Shown one piece after another: positions 26,053 through 37,007 of a stretch of DNA of 64,000 bases. Positions within the stretch are counted from its first letter, which is position 1, and each line of letters opens with the position of its first letter. The notes under the pieces were generated by a model, which was given only the letters and a program-made list of their open reading frames with translations, was not told the origin of the DNA and searched no databases. The position numbers and the translations under genes were made by a program. Source of the DNA: Mangrovimonas aestuarii (GTDB lineage: Bacteria; Bacteroidota; Bacteroidia; Flavobacteriales; Flavobacteriaceae); the NCBI RefSeq assembly GCF_028767185.1, contig NZ_JARACK010000001.1:186001-250000 (forward strand), in the 5' to 3' direction.

Positions 26053-27498
26053 ATGGAAAAGATTATAGATGAAAAAAGACAAGGACAAAGCCTTGTTGTG
26101 GAGCAAAAAGAAGGGAACACTAGAAAATTGTTCATAGAAAGCTACGGCTGCCAGATGAACTTTAGCGACAGTGAAATTGTAGCCTCTATTCTTTCTAAAG
26201 AAGGGTTCAATACCACACAAAACTTAGAAGACGCCGATTTAGTTCTTGTTAATACCTGTTCTATTCGTGATAAAGCTGAACAGACTGTTCGTAAACGTTT
26301 GGAAAAATACAATGCGGTAAAAAAAATAAATCCAGGTATGAAAGTTGGGGTTTTAGGTTGTATGGCCGAACGTTTAAAGAGTAAATTTCTTGAGGAAGAA
26401 AAAATTGTTGACCTTGTTGTAGGGCCAGATGCATACAAAGATCTTCCGAATCTAATCTCGGAAGTTGATGAAGGCAGAAATGCAGTTAATGTTATCCTTT
26501 CTAAAGAAGAAACTTATGGAGATATTGCTCCGGTTCGTCTTAACAGCAATGGAGTAACTGCTTTTGTTTCTATTACACGTGGTTGCGACAATATGTGTAC
26601 TTTCTGTGTAGTTCCTTTTACTAGAGGTCGTGAGCGTAGCCGTGATCCACAAAGTATTATTGAGGAAATTAAAGATTTAGCCGATAAAGGCTTTAAAGAG
26701 GTTACCCTTTTAGGCCAAAACGTAGACAGTTATCTGTGGTATGGCGGTGGACTAAAAAAGGATTTTGAAAAAGCTACCGAAATGCAAAAAGCTACAGCTG
26801 TAAACTTTGCGATGTTGTTGGACATGTGCGCTACATCTCATCCTAAAATGCGTTTCCGTTTCTCTACATCCAACCCTCAGGATATGACTATGGATGTTAT
26901 TGAATCTATGGCTAAACACCGTAACATCTGTAATTACATTCACTTACCAGTGCAAAGTGGTAGTAACCGTATATTGAAGGAAATGAACCGTCAGCATACT
27001 CGTGAAGAATATTTTGAATTGATCGATAACATTAAAAGGTTGATACCTGATTGTGCGATTAGTCAAGATATGATTACCGGATTCCCAACGGAAACCGAAG
27101 AAGATCACCAAGATACATTATCCTTGATGGAGTATGTTAAATACGACTTCGGGTTTATGTTTGCTTATTCTGAACGCCCAGGTACTTTGGCCGAGCGTAA
27201 AATGGAGGACGACATCCCTGAAGATGTAAAAAAACGTCGCCTAACAGAAATCATCGATCTTCAACAAAAGCACAGTCAATACAGAACTGAGGAGCATTTA
27301 GGGAAAGTAGAAGAGGTTTTGATTGAAAAGGCATCAAAGAGATCAGATGCACATTGGTCCGGACGTAATTCTCAAAACACAGTTGTTGTCTTCCCTAAAG
27401 AGCATTATAAAGTTGGTGATTTTGTTAACGTAAAAATTACCGAATGTACCAGTGCAACCTTAATCGGTGAAGCTGTTGGATACTCCGATAATAACTAA
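26053..27498 (+). CDS. miaB: tRNA-2-methylthio-N6-dimethylallyladenosine synthase MiaB
   Basis: A 481-residue radical SAM methylthiotransferase that adds a 2-methylthio group to i6A37 of tRNAs reading UNN codons. The N-terminal MTTase domain holds the three cysteines of the auxiliary cluster ([30 protein letters not shown]); the radical SAM triad is in [17 protein letters not shown]; the C-terminal TRAM domain binds tRNA ([20 protein letters not shown]). The RGRERSR motif after the SAM cysteines is diagnostic of MiaB. It heads the operon with the sigma-54 activator, lptE, an unknown gene and secG. Confidence 0.97.
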   Translation: MEKIIDEKRQGQSLVVEQKEGNTRKLFIESYGCQMNFSDSEIVASILSKEGFNTTQNLEDADLVLVNTCSIRDKAEQTVRKRLEKYNAVKKINPGMKVGVLGCMAERLKSKFLEEEKIVDLVVGPDAYKDLPNLISEVDEGRNAVNVILSKEETYGDIAPVRLNSNGVTAFVSITRGCDNMCTFCVVPFTRGRERSRDPQSIIEEIKDLADKGFKEVTLLGQNVDSYLWYGGGLKKDFEKATEMQKATAVNFAMLLDMCATSHPKMRFRFSTSNPQDMTMDVIESMAKHRNICNYIHLPVQSGSNRILKEMNRQHTREEYFELIDNIKRLIPDCAISQDMITGFPTETEEDHQDTLSLMEYVKYDFGFMFAYSERPGTLAERKMEDDIPEDVKKRRLTEIIDLQQKHSQYRTEEHLGKVEEVLIEKASKRSDAHWSGRNSQNTVVVFPKEHYKVGDFVNVKITECTSATLIGEAVGYSDNN

Positions 27499-27521
27499 CA
27501 TATTACATACGCTATTAATAC

Positions 27522-28787
27522 ATGGAATCTATTCAAGCCATAAAACAACGATTTGAAATTATTGGGAACGACCCCAAGCTCAATCGCGCTATCGAGAAAG
27601 CCATTCAGGTAGCACCTACAGATATTTCGGTGCTTGTCACTGGAGAAAGTGGGGTTGGTAAGGAGAACATTCCAAGAATTATACATCAGCTTTCACACCG
27701 CAAACATGGTAAATACATTGCGGTAAACTGTGGTGCCATTCCTGAGGGCACCATTGACAGTGAATTGTTCGGACACGAAAAAGGAGCCTTTACCGGAGCT
27801 ACCCAAACCCGTAGTGGTTATTTTGAAGTAGCCGATGGTGGTACAATTTTCCTCGATGAAGTTGGTGAATTGCCGTTAACAACACAAGTACGCTTACTTC
27901 GGGTTCTGGAAAATGGAGAGTTCATTAAAGTAGGTTCGAGTAAAGTTCAAAAAACCAATGTACGTATTGTGGCTGCTACAAACGTGAACATGTTTGAGGC
28001 CATTGAAAAGGAAAAGTTCCGTGAAGACCTTTACTATCGTTTAAGTACAGTAGAAATCCATCTTCCTGCATTACGTGATCGTCAGGATGACATCCACTTA
28101 TTGTTTAGAAAATTTGCGAGCGATTTTGCTATCAAGTATAAGATGCCTACAATTAAATTGGATGACAATGCTGTTCAAATACTTCAAAAATTCAGATGGA
28201 GCGGTAATGTCCGTCAGTTACGAAATATTGCAGAACAACTTTCTGTTTTAGAGCAAAACCGTGTGATTTCAGCAGATGTACTTCGCAACTATTTGCCCTC
28301 TACAGGATCGCAACTACCAGCTGTTATTAATAAAGCAAAATCTGACAGTGATTTTAGTAGCGAACGCGAAATCTTGTACAAGGTTCTTTTCGATATGAAA
28401 AGTGACCTGAACGATCTTAAAAAGCTTACACTTGAACTTATGAAAAGTGGAGACGTAAGCGATGTTCAAAAAAATCACGAAGGTCTTATCCAAAAAATTT
28501 ACGGCGAGGATGATGCTGAAGATTACGAAGAACCTCTTGAAGATGTAATGGAAACAGAAGTCCTCTCCATCCCCCATCAAGATGCAGTAGCGCCAGCAGG
28601 TGAAGAGGATAAGTACTATTTTGCAGAGGAAATTGAAGAAGAAGAGACTCTTTCACTGCAGGATAAAGAATTGGAATTGATAAAAAAATCCTTGGAGCGC
28701 CACCATGGCAAACGTAAATTGGCCGCCGCCGAACTAGGTATTAGCGAGCGCACCCTTTACAGAAAAATTAAACAATATAACCTTTAA
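27522..28787 (+). CDS. Sigma-54-dependent transcriptional activator without a sensor domain
   Basis: A 421-residue bacterial enhancer-binding protein. It starts directly with the AAA+ domain: Walker A TGESGVGKE, the sigma-54 contact loop GAFTGA in full (EKGAFTGATQTR), Walker B GTIFLDEVGE and the arginine-finger region REDLYYRL. No receiver, GAF or PAS domain precedes it. Residues about 260-375 form an acidic linker rich in glutamate and aspartate, and the C-terminus is a Fis-type helix-turn-helix (KLAAAELGISERTLYRKI). Regulation must come through the linker, partner proteins or expression level. It is 23 bases after miaB and 16 before lptE. Target genes are unknown. Confidence 0.92.
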   Translation: MESIQAIKQRFEIIGNDPKLNRAIEKAIQVAPTDISVLVTGESGVGKENIPRIIHQLSHRKHGKYIAVNCGAIPEGTIDSELFGHEKGAFTGATQTRSGYFEVADGGTIFLDEVGELPLTTQVRLLRVLENGEFIKVGSSKVQKTNVRIVAATNVNMFEAIEKEKFREDLYYRLSTVEIHLPALRDRQDDIHLLFRKFASDFAIKYKMPTIKLDDNAVQILQKFRWSGNVRQLRNIAEQLSVLEQNRVISADVLRNYLPSTGSQLPAVINKAKSDSDFSSEREILYKVLFDMKSDLNDLKKLTLELMKSGDVSDVQKNHEGLIQKIYGEDDAEDYEEPLEDVMETEVLSIPHQDAVAPAGEEDKYYFAEEIEEEETLSLQDKELELIKKSLERHHGKRKLAAAELGISERTLYRKIKQYNL

Positions 28788-28803
28788 TCAGGTCCCACAC
28801 CAT

Positions 28804-29364
28804 ATGACACCTCTTATTCAAATTAAGCATTGGAAAACTGTATTTACATTCTTAAAGTTTAATAAAGTTGTTTTAGGAATAATTGCTGTGATGACATTTA
28901 GCCTTAGCGGTTGTGGTTTTTATTCATTTACGGGAGCTTCAATTTCTCCAGACACAAAAACATTTCAGGTAAACTTTTTCCAAAACAATGCTCCAATTGT
29001 TGAACCAGGACTTGATAGAGACTTTACCAATGCCCTTACAGATTTACTTTTAAATCAAACCAATTTACAGTTGGTAAAATCCAATGGCGATTTGGTTTAT
29101 GAAGGAGAAATCACCGAATACCGTGTATCACCTACAACAGCTACATCTAGTAATACTGCAGCACAAAATAGGCTTACCATGAGAGTTAACGTAAGATTCT
29201 ACGACAAGAATGACCCTGAATCAGATTTCGAAAGGGCTTTCTCTTTCTATTATGACTATGGTGGATCTGCATTGCTAACAGGAAATACAAAAGATGCTGC
29301 CAATGCAGAGTTATTCGAACGTATTACTCAGGATATCTTTAATGCATCATTGGCTAAGTGGTAA
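28804..29364 (+). CDS. lptE: LPS assembly lipoprotein LptE-like
   Basis: A 186-residue lipoprotein with an N-terminal signal segment (VVLGIIAVMTFSLSGCG; lipidated Cys near residue 36) and the core FYSFTGASISPDTKTFQVNFF, characteristic of the Bacteroidota LptE family. LptE plugs the LptD barrel that inserts lipopolysaccharide in the outer membrane. The C-terminal part (NRLTMRVNVRFYDKNDPE, ERITQDIFNASLAKW) fits the mixed alpha/beta fold. The signal is preceded by about 20 polar residues; a later start at the methionine of MTFSLSGCG would leave too short a signal. It lies between the sigma-54 activator and a TPR-like gene. Confidence 0.85.
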   Translation: MTPLIQIKHWKTVFTFLKFNKVVLGIIAVMTFSLSGCGFYSFTGASISPDTKTFQVNFFQNNAPIVEPGLDRDFTNALTDLLLNQTNLQLVKSNGDLVYEGEITEYRVSPTTATSSNTAAQNRLTMRVNVRFYDKNDPESDFERAFSFYYDYGGSALLTGNTKDAANAELFERITQDIFNASLAKW

Positions 29365-29424
29365 TTATATACCTCTAACACTTTTTGTATTTAAGATTTC
29401 ATTAAATTTGAAGGATAACGTATT

Positions 29425-30429
29425 ATGAATAGCTCCGACTTTAAACACATTTTACAACACCCACAGGATATTACTGCCGAATATACAGCTGCAATACAAT
29501 CAGTCGTTGAAGAATACCCCTATTTTCAGTCGGCACGTGCTCTTTATCTTAAAGGGCTTAAAAACAAAGGCAGTTTTAAATACAATCTAGAACTTAAGAT
29601 TACCGCGGCCTATACAACAGACCGTAGCATCCTTTTCGACTTTATAACTTCTGAAGTATTCCTTCAAAACGAAATTTCGCAGCAAATTATGCAAAATGCG
29701 GAATACATTAGAGACATAGAAGTTGATGCAGAAGATATATCGATTACCAGAAAAGTAACTATTGATAGAACGTTGGAAAAACAGGTTGAAGACACAAAAG
29801 GAGTATTAGATCCTGACCTCTTTCTTCCCAAGATAGATTCATCTAAAATAGCCAACTTAGCTGCTGCTATCCAAAGTAAAGCACAATCTTCAACGTCAAC
29901 AGCAAAAGAGCCTCAAAATTCCGAAATAAAACAAATTAATAAACCAGAGAATAAAAAAGACCCTAAAGCCATTTTAAAAATTGGCCAACCTTTGGAATTT
30001 GAACGCTCAGAAACTTATTCATTCAATGAATGGCTCAAGCTTGCTCATTACAAACCTATTGAACGAGAAGTAGACATTTATATTAATAAAAACGAAGAAT
30101 TAACCTCGCCTAAATCAAGTGAAATCGATTTAGAAGAGAAACAAAAAAGGGCGAAAAAATTTGAGTTGATAGATAAGTTTATTACTACAAACCCCAAAAT
30201 AAAGCCTCAAAAGAACTCCTCTACACAAAACCTTGCCAACGACAGACTTATACAACCTGAAGCCTTGATGACAGAGACTTTAGCACGTATTTACGTTGAA
30301 CAAAAAAACTATAGGAAAGCAATTGAATCTTATAAAATATTATGTTTGAAATATCCAGAAAAAAATGCTTTCTTTGCAGACCAGATTAAAGCAATTAAAG
30401 AATTACAAGAACAAAATAAAAAAGAATAA
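29425..30429 (+). CDS. Conserved protein with C-terminal TPR-like repeat, function unknown
   Basis: A 334-residue soluble protein with no signal peptide. The N-terminal helical part (YPYFQSARALYLKGLKNKG) and the C-terminal segment TETLARIYVEQKNYRKAIES plus KAIESYKILCLKYPEKNAFF resemble one or two tetratricopeptide repeats; between them is a polar, low-complexity region (residues about 145-280). This protein is found between lptE and secG in many Bacteroidota, which suggests a shared envelope role, but none is established to my knowledge. Six bases separate it from secG. Confidence 0.75.
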   Translation: MNSSDFKHILQHPQDITAEYTAAIQSVVEEYPYFQSARALYLKGLKNKGSFKYNLELKITAAYTTDRSILFDFITSEVFLQNEISQQIMQNAEYIRDIEVDAEDISITRKVTIDRTLEKQVEDTKGVLDPDLFLPKIDSSKIANLAAAIQSKAQSSTSTAKEPQNSEIKQINKPENKKDPKAILKIGQPLEFERSETYSFNEWLKLAHYKPIEREVDIYINKNEELTSPKSSEIDLEEKQKRAKKFELIDKFITTNPKIKPQKNSSTQNLANDRLIQPEALMTETLARIYVEQKNYRKAIESYKILCLKYPEKNAFFADQIKAIKELQEQNKKE

Positions 30430-30434
30430 CGAGT

Positions 30435-30779
30435 ATGTTTACTATATTTTTAGCCCTTATTGTTGTGGTAGCGTTCCTACTGATAGTTGTTATTATGGTA
30501 CAAAACCCTAAAGGAGGTGGATTGTCTTCTTCTTTTGGTGGTGGTGGCACACAGCAATTAGGAGGAGTAAAAAAGACCACTGACTTTTTAGACAAAAGTA
30601 CTTGGACATTGGCAACGATAATGTTGGTTTTAATTTTAGCCTCAAATGTTACTATTAACAGAGGCGGTAATACAACTGAATCTAAAGCTTTAGATACAGA
30701 AGCAACCACTTCTCAACCAGTAACTCCCGCTCCAGCACAAACTGACAATACTGCTACAACTCAAGATTCAGTAGAATAA
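30435..30779 (+). CDS. secG: Preprotein translocase subunit SecG
   Basis: A 114-residue SecYEG component. Two transmembrane helices (IFLALIVVVAFLLIVVIMV and TLATIMLVLILASNVTI) flank the typical cytoplasmic loop VQNPKGGGLSSSFGGGGTQQ. The C-terminal tail is long, rich in Thr, Pro and Ala, and acidic. SecG helps SecA-driven export through SecYE. It is the last gene of the miaB operon, followed by a strong terminator. Confidence 0.95.
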   Translation: MFTIFLALIVVVAFLLIVVIMVQNPKGGGLSSSFGGGGTQQLGGVKKTTDFLDKSTWTLATIMLVLILASNVTINRGGNTTESKALDTEATTSQPVTPAPAQTDNTATTQDSVE

Positions 30780-30805
30780 CAACTGAACTTATATATCATA
30801 CTAAA

Positions 30806-30830
30806 AATGTCAACCCTATTGGTTGACATT
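30806..30830 (+). terminator. Terminator after secG
   Basis: Stem AATGTCAACC / GGTTGACATT with a CTATT loop followed by a long T run (about eight T). Confidence 0.9.
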
Positions 30831-30844
30831 TTTTTTTCTGAAAG

Positions 30845-30876
30845 TTTGTCAGTTCATCTCCATTGGCATACTTTTC
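30845..30876 (+). promoter_or_regulatory. Candidate groESL promoter
   Basis: TTG (30845-30847), 21 bases, TACTTTTC (30869-30876), one base off TAnnTTTG. The predicted start is near 30883, about 45 bases before the groES ATG. No CIRCE inverted repeat is visible. Confidence 0.45.
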
Positions 30877-30928
30877 GAAATAGGCAGAAACGTTAAACAT
30901 TAACTTAATTAATCAAAATACTATACAA

Positions 30929-31207
30929 ATGAGCAAATTAAACATCAAACCGCTTGCAGACCGCGTTCTAGTTGAACCTCTTCCTGCAGAAACCCAAACA
31001 GCTTCAGGACTTTTCATTCCTGATTCTGCTCAAGAAAAACAACACAAAGGAACCGTTGTAGCTGTTGGTAATGGTAAAAAAGATGAACCGCTTACTGTAA
31101 AAGTTGGAGACCAGGTTCTTTATGGAAAATACTCTGGATCTGAAATCAAATTAGATGGCAAAGACTACCTTATGATGCGCGAGGATGACATCATGGCCAT
31201 TATCTAA
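30929..31207 (+). CDS. groES: Co-chaperonin GroES
   Basis: A 92-residue co-chaperonin, the lid of the GroEL chamber. It has the family sequence [20 protein letters not shown], with the mobile loop region and [20 protein letters not shown]. It precedes groEL by 59 bases, and both are probably transcribed from the promoter near 30869. Confidence 0.98.
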   Translation: MSKLNIKPLADRVLVEPLPAETQTASGLFIPDSAQEKQHKGTVVAVGNGKKDEPLTVKVGDQVLYGKYSGSEIKLDGKDYLMMREDDIMAII

Positions 31208-31260
31208 ACTTCCTTTTAACCCTTAATTTTTAATCAAAAATTAAAACCACTAAAATTTAA

Positions 31261-32901
<1,641 letters not shown>

Positions 32902-32927
32902 TTCATCACCTACATAAATACAAAAAA

Positions 32928-32950
32928 ACCCTCGATCAATGACCGAGGGT
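32928..32950. terminator. Bidirectional terminator between groEL and ruvB
   Basis: Stem ACCCTCG / CGAGGGT with flanking A and T tracts on each side, so it can end both the groESL and the ruvB transcripts, which converge here. Confidence 0.88.
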
Positions 32951-32985
32951 TTTTTTGTATTTATTGTTGTTCTCTAAGCATAAGG

Positions 32986-34008
32986 TTAAAACAAACCTCC
33001 TTGAATATTCCCTTTAACTCTACCGAGATGTTTATACGCCAACTCTGTTACTTCTCGACCTCTAGGTGTGCGTACAATAAAACCTTGTTGAATTAAGAAA
33101 GGTTCGTAAACTTCCTCAATGGTTTCTGCACTTTCACTAACGGCTGTGGCTAGAGTTGTAATCCCTACAGGCCCACCTTTAAATTTATCAATTATTGTCG
33201 TTAGTATTTTATTGTCCATTTCATCCAGTCCATGCGCATCTACATTAAGCGCTTTAAGACCGAATTTTGCTATTTCTATATCTATCTTACCATTACCCTT
33301 AATTTGGGCAAAGTCGCGTACCCTACGCAACAGTGCGTTTGCAATACGGGGTGTCCCCCTACTCCTTCCAGCAATTTCTATGGCCGCTTCCATACTAATG
33401 GGAACATTAAGAATATTGGCACTGCGTTCTACGATAGTAGAAAGCAGCTCGGTTGAGTAATACTGTAATCTACTGCTAATACCGAAACGAGCACGCATAG
33501 GAGACGTTAACAATCCTGATCGTGTTGTCGCTCCTATAAGTGTAAATGGATTCAAGTTAATCTGAACAGTACGAGCATTTGGTCCAGACTCAATCATGAT
33601 ATCTATTTTATAGTCTTCCATTGCAGAGTATAAATACTCTTCCACAATAGGACTCAAACGGTGAATCTCGTCTATAAATAATACATCCCTATCATCTAGG
33701 TTAGTTAACAAACCTGCTAGATCACCTGGTTTGTCCAATACAGGACCTGAGGTAACCTTAATACCAACACCTAACTCATTGGCTAAGATATGTGCTAAAG
33801 TTGTCTTACCGAGTCCTGGAGGCCCATGAAACAATGTGTGGTCTAAAGCGTCTCCGCGAAGATTAGCTGCTTCAACGAACACCTTTAGGTTTTCCAGCAC
33901 TTGATCCTGACCAGTAAAGTCGTCAAAAGACAGAGGTCTTAAAGCCTTTTCTACATCCATTTCCTCTGGGGAAAAGTGCTCATTTGAAGGATTTAAATTC
34001 TCATTCAT
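32986..34008 (-). CDS. ruvB: Holliday junction branch migration helicase RuvB
   Basis: A 340-residue AAA+ motor that with RuvA drives branch migration. Walker A is [12 protein letters not shown], Walker [11 protein letters not shown], sensor 1 LIGATTRSG, the arginine finger lies near SPMRARFG, and the C-terminal winged helix contains [15 protein letters not shown]. Length matches the family. A TAnnTTTG box (minus strand TATCTTTG, 34023-34016) overlaps the region between the upstream terminator and the start, suggesting its own promoter with a very short leader. Confidence 0.98.
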   Translation of the reverse strand: MNENLNPSNEHFSPEEMDVEKALRPLSFDDFTGQDQVLENLKVFVEAANLRGDALDHTLFHGPPGLGKTTLAHILANELGVGIKVTSGPVLDKPGDLAGLLTNLDDRDVLFIDEIHRLSPIVEEYLYSAMEDYKIDIMIESGPNARTVQINLNPFTLIGATTRSGLLTSPMRARFGISSRLQYYSTELLSTIVERSANILNVPISMEAAIEIAGRSRGTPRIANALLRRVRDFAQIKGNGKIDIEIAKFGLKALNVDAHGLDEMDNKILTTIIDKFKGGPVGITTLATAVSESAETIEEVYEPFLIQQGFIVRTPRGREVTELAYKHLGRVKGNIQGGLF

Positions 34009-34028
34009 ATAAAAGCAAAGATAAAGAA

Positions 34029-34058
34029 AAAGCCTTTCTGAAGGTTCAGAAAGGCTTT
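34029..34058 (-). terminator. Terminator of the act-cox operon
   Basis: Stem AAAGCCTTTCTGAA / TTCAGAAAGGCTTT with a two-base loop, 26 bases past the cox1 stop. On the minus strand it continues into TTTTC. Confidence 0.85.
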
Positions 34059-34083
34059 AATGTATAACGATAATTAATATCTC

Positions 34084-35874
34084 TTAGTGCTGTAGTTCCT
34101 CTTCTCCCTCTTTTAAAGGAATGTGCTGTGGAACAAAGTCTACATCATGACCTGGCTTACTGTAATCGTATGCCCAACGGTGAACTTCTGGAATAGCTCC
34201 TGGCCAGTTACCGTGGATATGTTCTACTGGAGTAGTCCATTCAAGTGTATTGGATTTCCATGGGTTCTGCTCAGCTTTCTTGCCGAAGAAAATACTGCTA
34301 AAGAAGTTGTAAAGGAATACCAATTGGAATGCCCCTCCTATCAAAGCAAATACAGTAATTATAACGTTTACATCCGCTAAGTCATCAAACAATGGGAAGT
34401 TAGAGTTGGTATAGTAACGTCTTGGTAAACCAGCCATTCCGATAAAGTGCATTGGGAAGAATACTCCGTAAGCACAGATAGCAGTCACCCAGAAGTGTAA
34501 GTACCCCAAGTTTTTGTTCATCATTCTTCCGAACATTTTTGGATACCAGTGGTAAATACCAGCAAACATTCCGTAAAGAGCAGAGATTCCCATTACTAAA
34601 TGGAAGTGAGCCACTACGAAGTAAGTATCGTGAACGTTAATATCAAGAGCACTATCCCCTAAAATGATACCTGTTAAACCTCCAGTAATGAAAGTAGATA
34701 CCAAACCAATAGAGAACAACATTGCAGGGTTCATTTGTAAATTACCCTTCCAAAGTGTCGTGATATAGTTAAATGCTTTTACTGCAGACGGAATTGCAAT
34801 CAATAATGTTGTAAAAGTAAATACCGATCCTAAGAATGGGTTCATACCCGATACGAACATATGGTGCCCCCATACAATTGTTGAAAGGAATGCAATAGCA
34901 AGGATAGAAGCAACCATGGCACGGTAACCAAAAATTGGCTTACGTGAGTTGGTAGCAATAATTTCTGAAGTGATACCCAAAGCAGGTAATAATACGATAT
35001 ATACCTCTGGGTGACCTAAGAACCAGAACAAGTGTTCGAACAATACTGGAGAACCTCCTTGATAGTGTAATACTTCTCCCTGGATAAATATATCTGAAAG
35101 GAAGAAAGATGTACCAAAGCTTCTGTCCATGATTAACAATAAAGCAGCAGACAATAATACAGGGAAAGAAATCACACCAATAATAGCAGTGATAAAGAAC
35201 GCCCATATTGTCAATGGCAATCTTGTCATAGACATACCTTTTGTACGAAGGTTCAATACAGTAACGATGTAGTTAAGCGATCCTAAAAGCGATGATGCAA
35301 TGAATATCGCCATAGCTACCAACCATAAAGTCATACCCGCTCCAGATCCACCTTGCGCCATTGGTAAGGCACTTAATGGAGGATAAATAGTCCATCCTGC
35401 AGCAGCTGGTCCAGCTTCAACGAATAATGACAATACCATAATTACACTAGAAAGGAAGAACAACCAATAAGAAACCATGTTAAGGAATCCAGAAGCCATA
35501 TCTCGAGCTCCAATCTGAAGTGGAATCAAAAGGTTACTAAAAGTACCACTCAATCCAGCAGTTAATACAAAGAATACCATGATGGTACCATGAATGGTAA
35601 CAAGAGCCAAATAAATATCGGCATCCATAACACCTCCTGGTGCCCATTTTCCTAATAACGCTTCAAAAAGCACGTTAGGCTCTTCCGGCCATGCAATTTG
35701 CATACGGAACATAAGCGACATCATAATCCCAATAATACCCATGATAGTACCAGTAATTAAGTACTGCTTGGCAATCATCTTGTGATCCATACTGAAGATG
35801 TACTTCGTAATGAAGGTCTCCTTATGGTGATGTCCGTGATCGTCGTGAGCGTGTGTATCTGCGTGTGCTGACAT
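34084..35874 (-). CDS. Cytochrome c oxidase subunit I
   Basis: A 596-residue heme-copper oxidase catalytic subunit with about 12 transmembrane helices. The A1-type signature GHPEVYIVLLP (K- and D-channel Glu/Tyr) is present, with the CuB histidines in VWGHHMFVSGM and the heme ligands in YFVVAHFHLVMG. It is the terminal electron acceptor that reduces oxygen. The N-terminus has seven histidines within the first 22 residues, which is unusual. It is the last gene of the act-cox operon, 39 bases after cox2, and should receive electrons from ActABCDEF through cytochromes c. Confidence 0.97.
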   Translation of the reverse strand: MSAHADTHAHDDHGHHHKETFITKYIFSMDHKMIAKQYLITGTIMGIIGIMMSLMFRMQIAWPEEPNVLFEALLGKWAPGGVMDADIYLALVTIHGTIMVFFVLTAGLSGTFSNLLIPLQIGARDMASGFLNMVSYWLFFLSSVIMVLSLFVEAGPAAAGWTIYPPLSALPMAQGGSGAGMTLWLVAMAIFIASSLLGSLNYIVTVLNLRTKGMSMTRLPLTIWAFFITAIIGVISFPVLLSAALLLIMDRSFGTSFFLSDIFIQGEVLHYQGGSPVLFEHLFWFLGHPEVYIVLLPALGITSEIIATNSRKPIFGYRAMVASILAIAFLSTIVWGHHMFVSGMNPFLGSVFTFTTLLIAIPSAVKAFNYITTLWKGNLQMNPAMLFSIGLVSTFITGGLTGIILGDSALDINVHDTYFVVAHFHLVMGISALYGMFAGIYHWYPKMFGRMMNKNLGYLHFWVTAICAYGVFFPMHFIGMAGLPRRYYTNSNFPLFDDLADVNVIITVFALIGGAFQLVFLYNFFSSIFFGKKAEQNPWKSNTLEWTTPVEHIHGNWPGAIPEVHRWAYDYSKPGHDVDFVPQHIPLKEGEEELQH

Positions 35875-35913
35875 AATCTAATATCGTTTTAAATATCTTT
35901 TTACTTGGTTATG

Positions 35914-36981
35914 TTAATCAATCAAAGAGTTTTTAAATTCCTTTTGCTCTTTCATCCAGGCATCGAACTCCTCTTGAGATTCTACGATGATTTTCATCTG
36001 CATGTTGTAGTGCGACTTACCGCAAATCTTGTTACAAAGTAGTAAGTAATCGAATTCGTAACGCTCTAAAGGCTCCTCACCTTTATTTACTAGCTCTTCG
36101 CTGTTTTCAACACGTATTTTGTTAATGTTTGCTACCTTCTCAATAATATCAGGATTCTGACGCATTTCGGCTGTAGTTACAGTTGGAGTAAAACCAAACT
36201 GAGTAATCATACCAGGAACACAATTCATTTGCGCTCTAAAGTGAGGCATATAAGCTGAGTGCAATACGTCTTGAGAACGCATTTTAAATAATACTGGTCT
36301 CCCTACTGGTAAGTGTAATTCTGTAGTGATTACGTCATCCTGTGCATTGGCATCAGATTCGTCTATACCTAGGATGTTTGCACGATCAATATCAATCAAC
36401 CTTACGTTAGCTTGACCAAGTACGTTATCTTGACCAGCGTAACGTGCCTTCCAGTTAAATTGTTGAGCATACAGCTCTACAATCATCGGATCCTCTTCCT
36501 CGCTAACGTTCATAATTGTATTCCAAGTGAATAAACCGTAGATAATCAAACCGGCTAAAGTAATTACAGGAATGATTGTCCAAATAGCTTCTAAGGTATT
36601 GTTGTCCGCATAGAATAACGCTTTTTTACCTTTTTCACCTTTATATTTAAATGCAAAGTAGTGTAATAAGAACTGAGTTAATGTTTGCACGATAAAGATA
36701 AGCACCAAAGAGATGATCATCAAGTTATCAATTTGAGGACCGTGAGCCGAAGCAGAGTTCGACAATAACGGTAGGTCTCCCCATTTCCAAACACATACTA
36801 TAGTAATAACATAGATAAACGCTAGGAAGCCCAACATAAGGGATCCGTTGATCCTATTGTCTTTATCGTTTGCTACTTGATTGTTGTTTGCATTGGCTTG
36901 AGCAAGATCGAAAATCTTAACCATCTGCCAGATGGCAACCAATACAAATACTAATACTAAAATTGTTAATAAAGCAGTCAT
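35914..36981 (-). CDS. Cytochrome c oxidase subunit II
   Basis: A 355-residue subunit with an intact CuA site: the DVLHSAY histidine and LLCNKICGKSHYNM (C-x3-C-x3-H-x2-M). Four hydrophobic helices precede the periplasmic cupredoxin domain (residues about 1-20, 49-68, 87-108 and 131-152), two more than the minimal subunit II. It receives electrons from cytochrome c. It lies between actF and cox1. Confidence 0.96.
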   Translation of the reverse strand: MTALLTILVLVFVLVAIWQMVKIFDLAQANANNNQVANDKDNRINGSLMLGFLAFIYVITIVCVWKWGDLPLLSNSASAHGPQIDNLMIISLVLIFIVQTLTQFLLHYFAFKYKGEKGKKALFYADNNTLEAIWTIIPVITLAGLIIYGLFTWNTIMNVSEEEDPMIVELYAQQFNWKARYAGQDNVLGQANVRLIDIDRANILGIDESDANAQDDVITTELHLPVGRPVLFKMRSQDVLHSAYMPHFRAQMNCVPGMITQFGFTPTVTTAEMRQNPDIIEKVANINKIRVENSEELVNKGEEPLERYEFDYLLLCNKICGKSHYNMQMKIIVESQEEFDAWMKEQKEFKNSLID

Positions 36982-37007
36982 TGTTGTCGTTCGTCTTTAT
37001 TTATCTA

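Noticed and set aside
30395-30709. Antisense open frame over secG, and similar long shadow frames over groEL, gldM, topA and infB
   Set aside because: They mirror the codon pattern of the real genes, have no starts with promoters and no recognisable products.
34016-34023. TATCTTTG as a firm ruvB promoter
   Set aside because: The box is perfect but would leave almost no leader and has no TTG upstream, where the act-cox terminator lies; mentioned only with ruvB.
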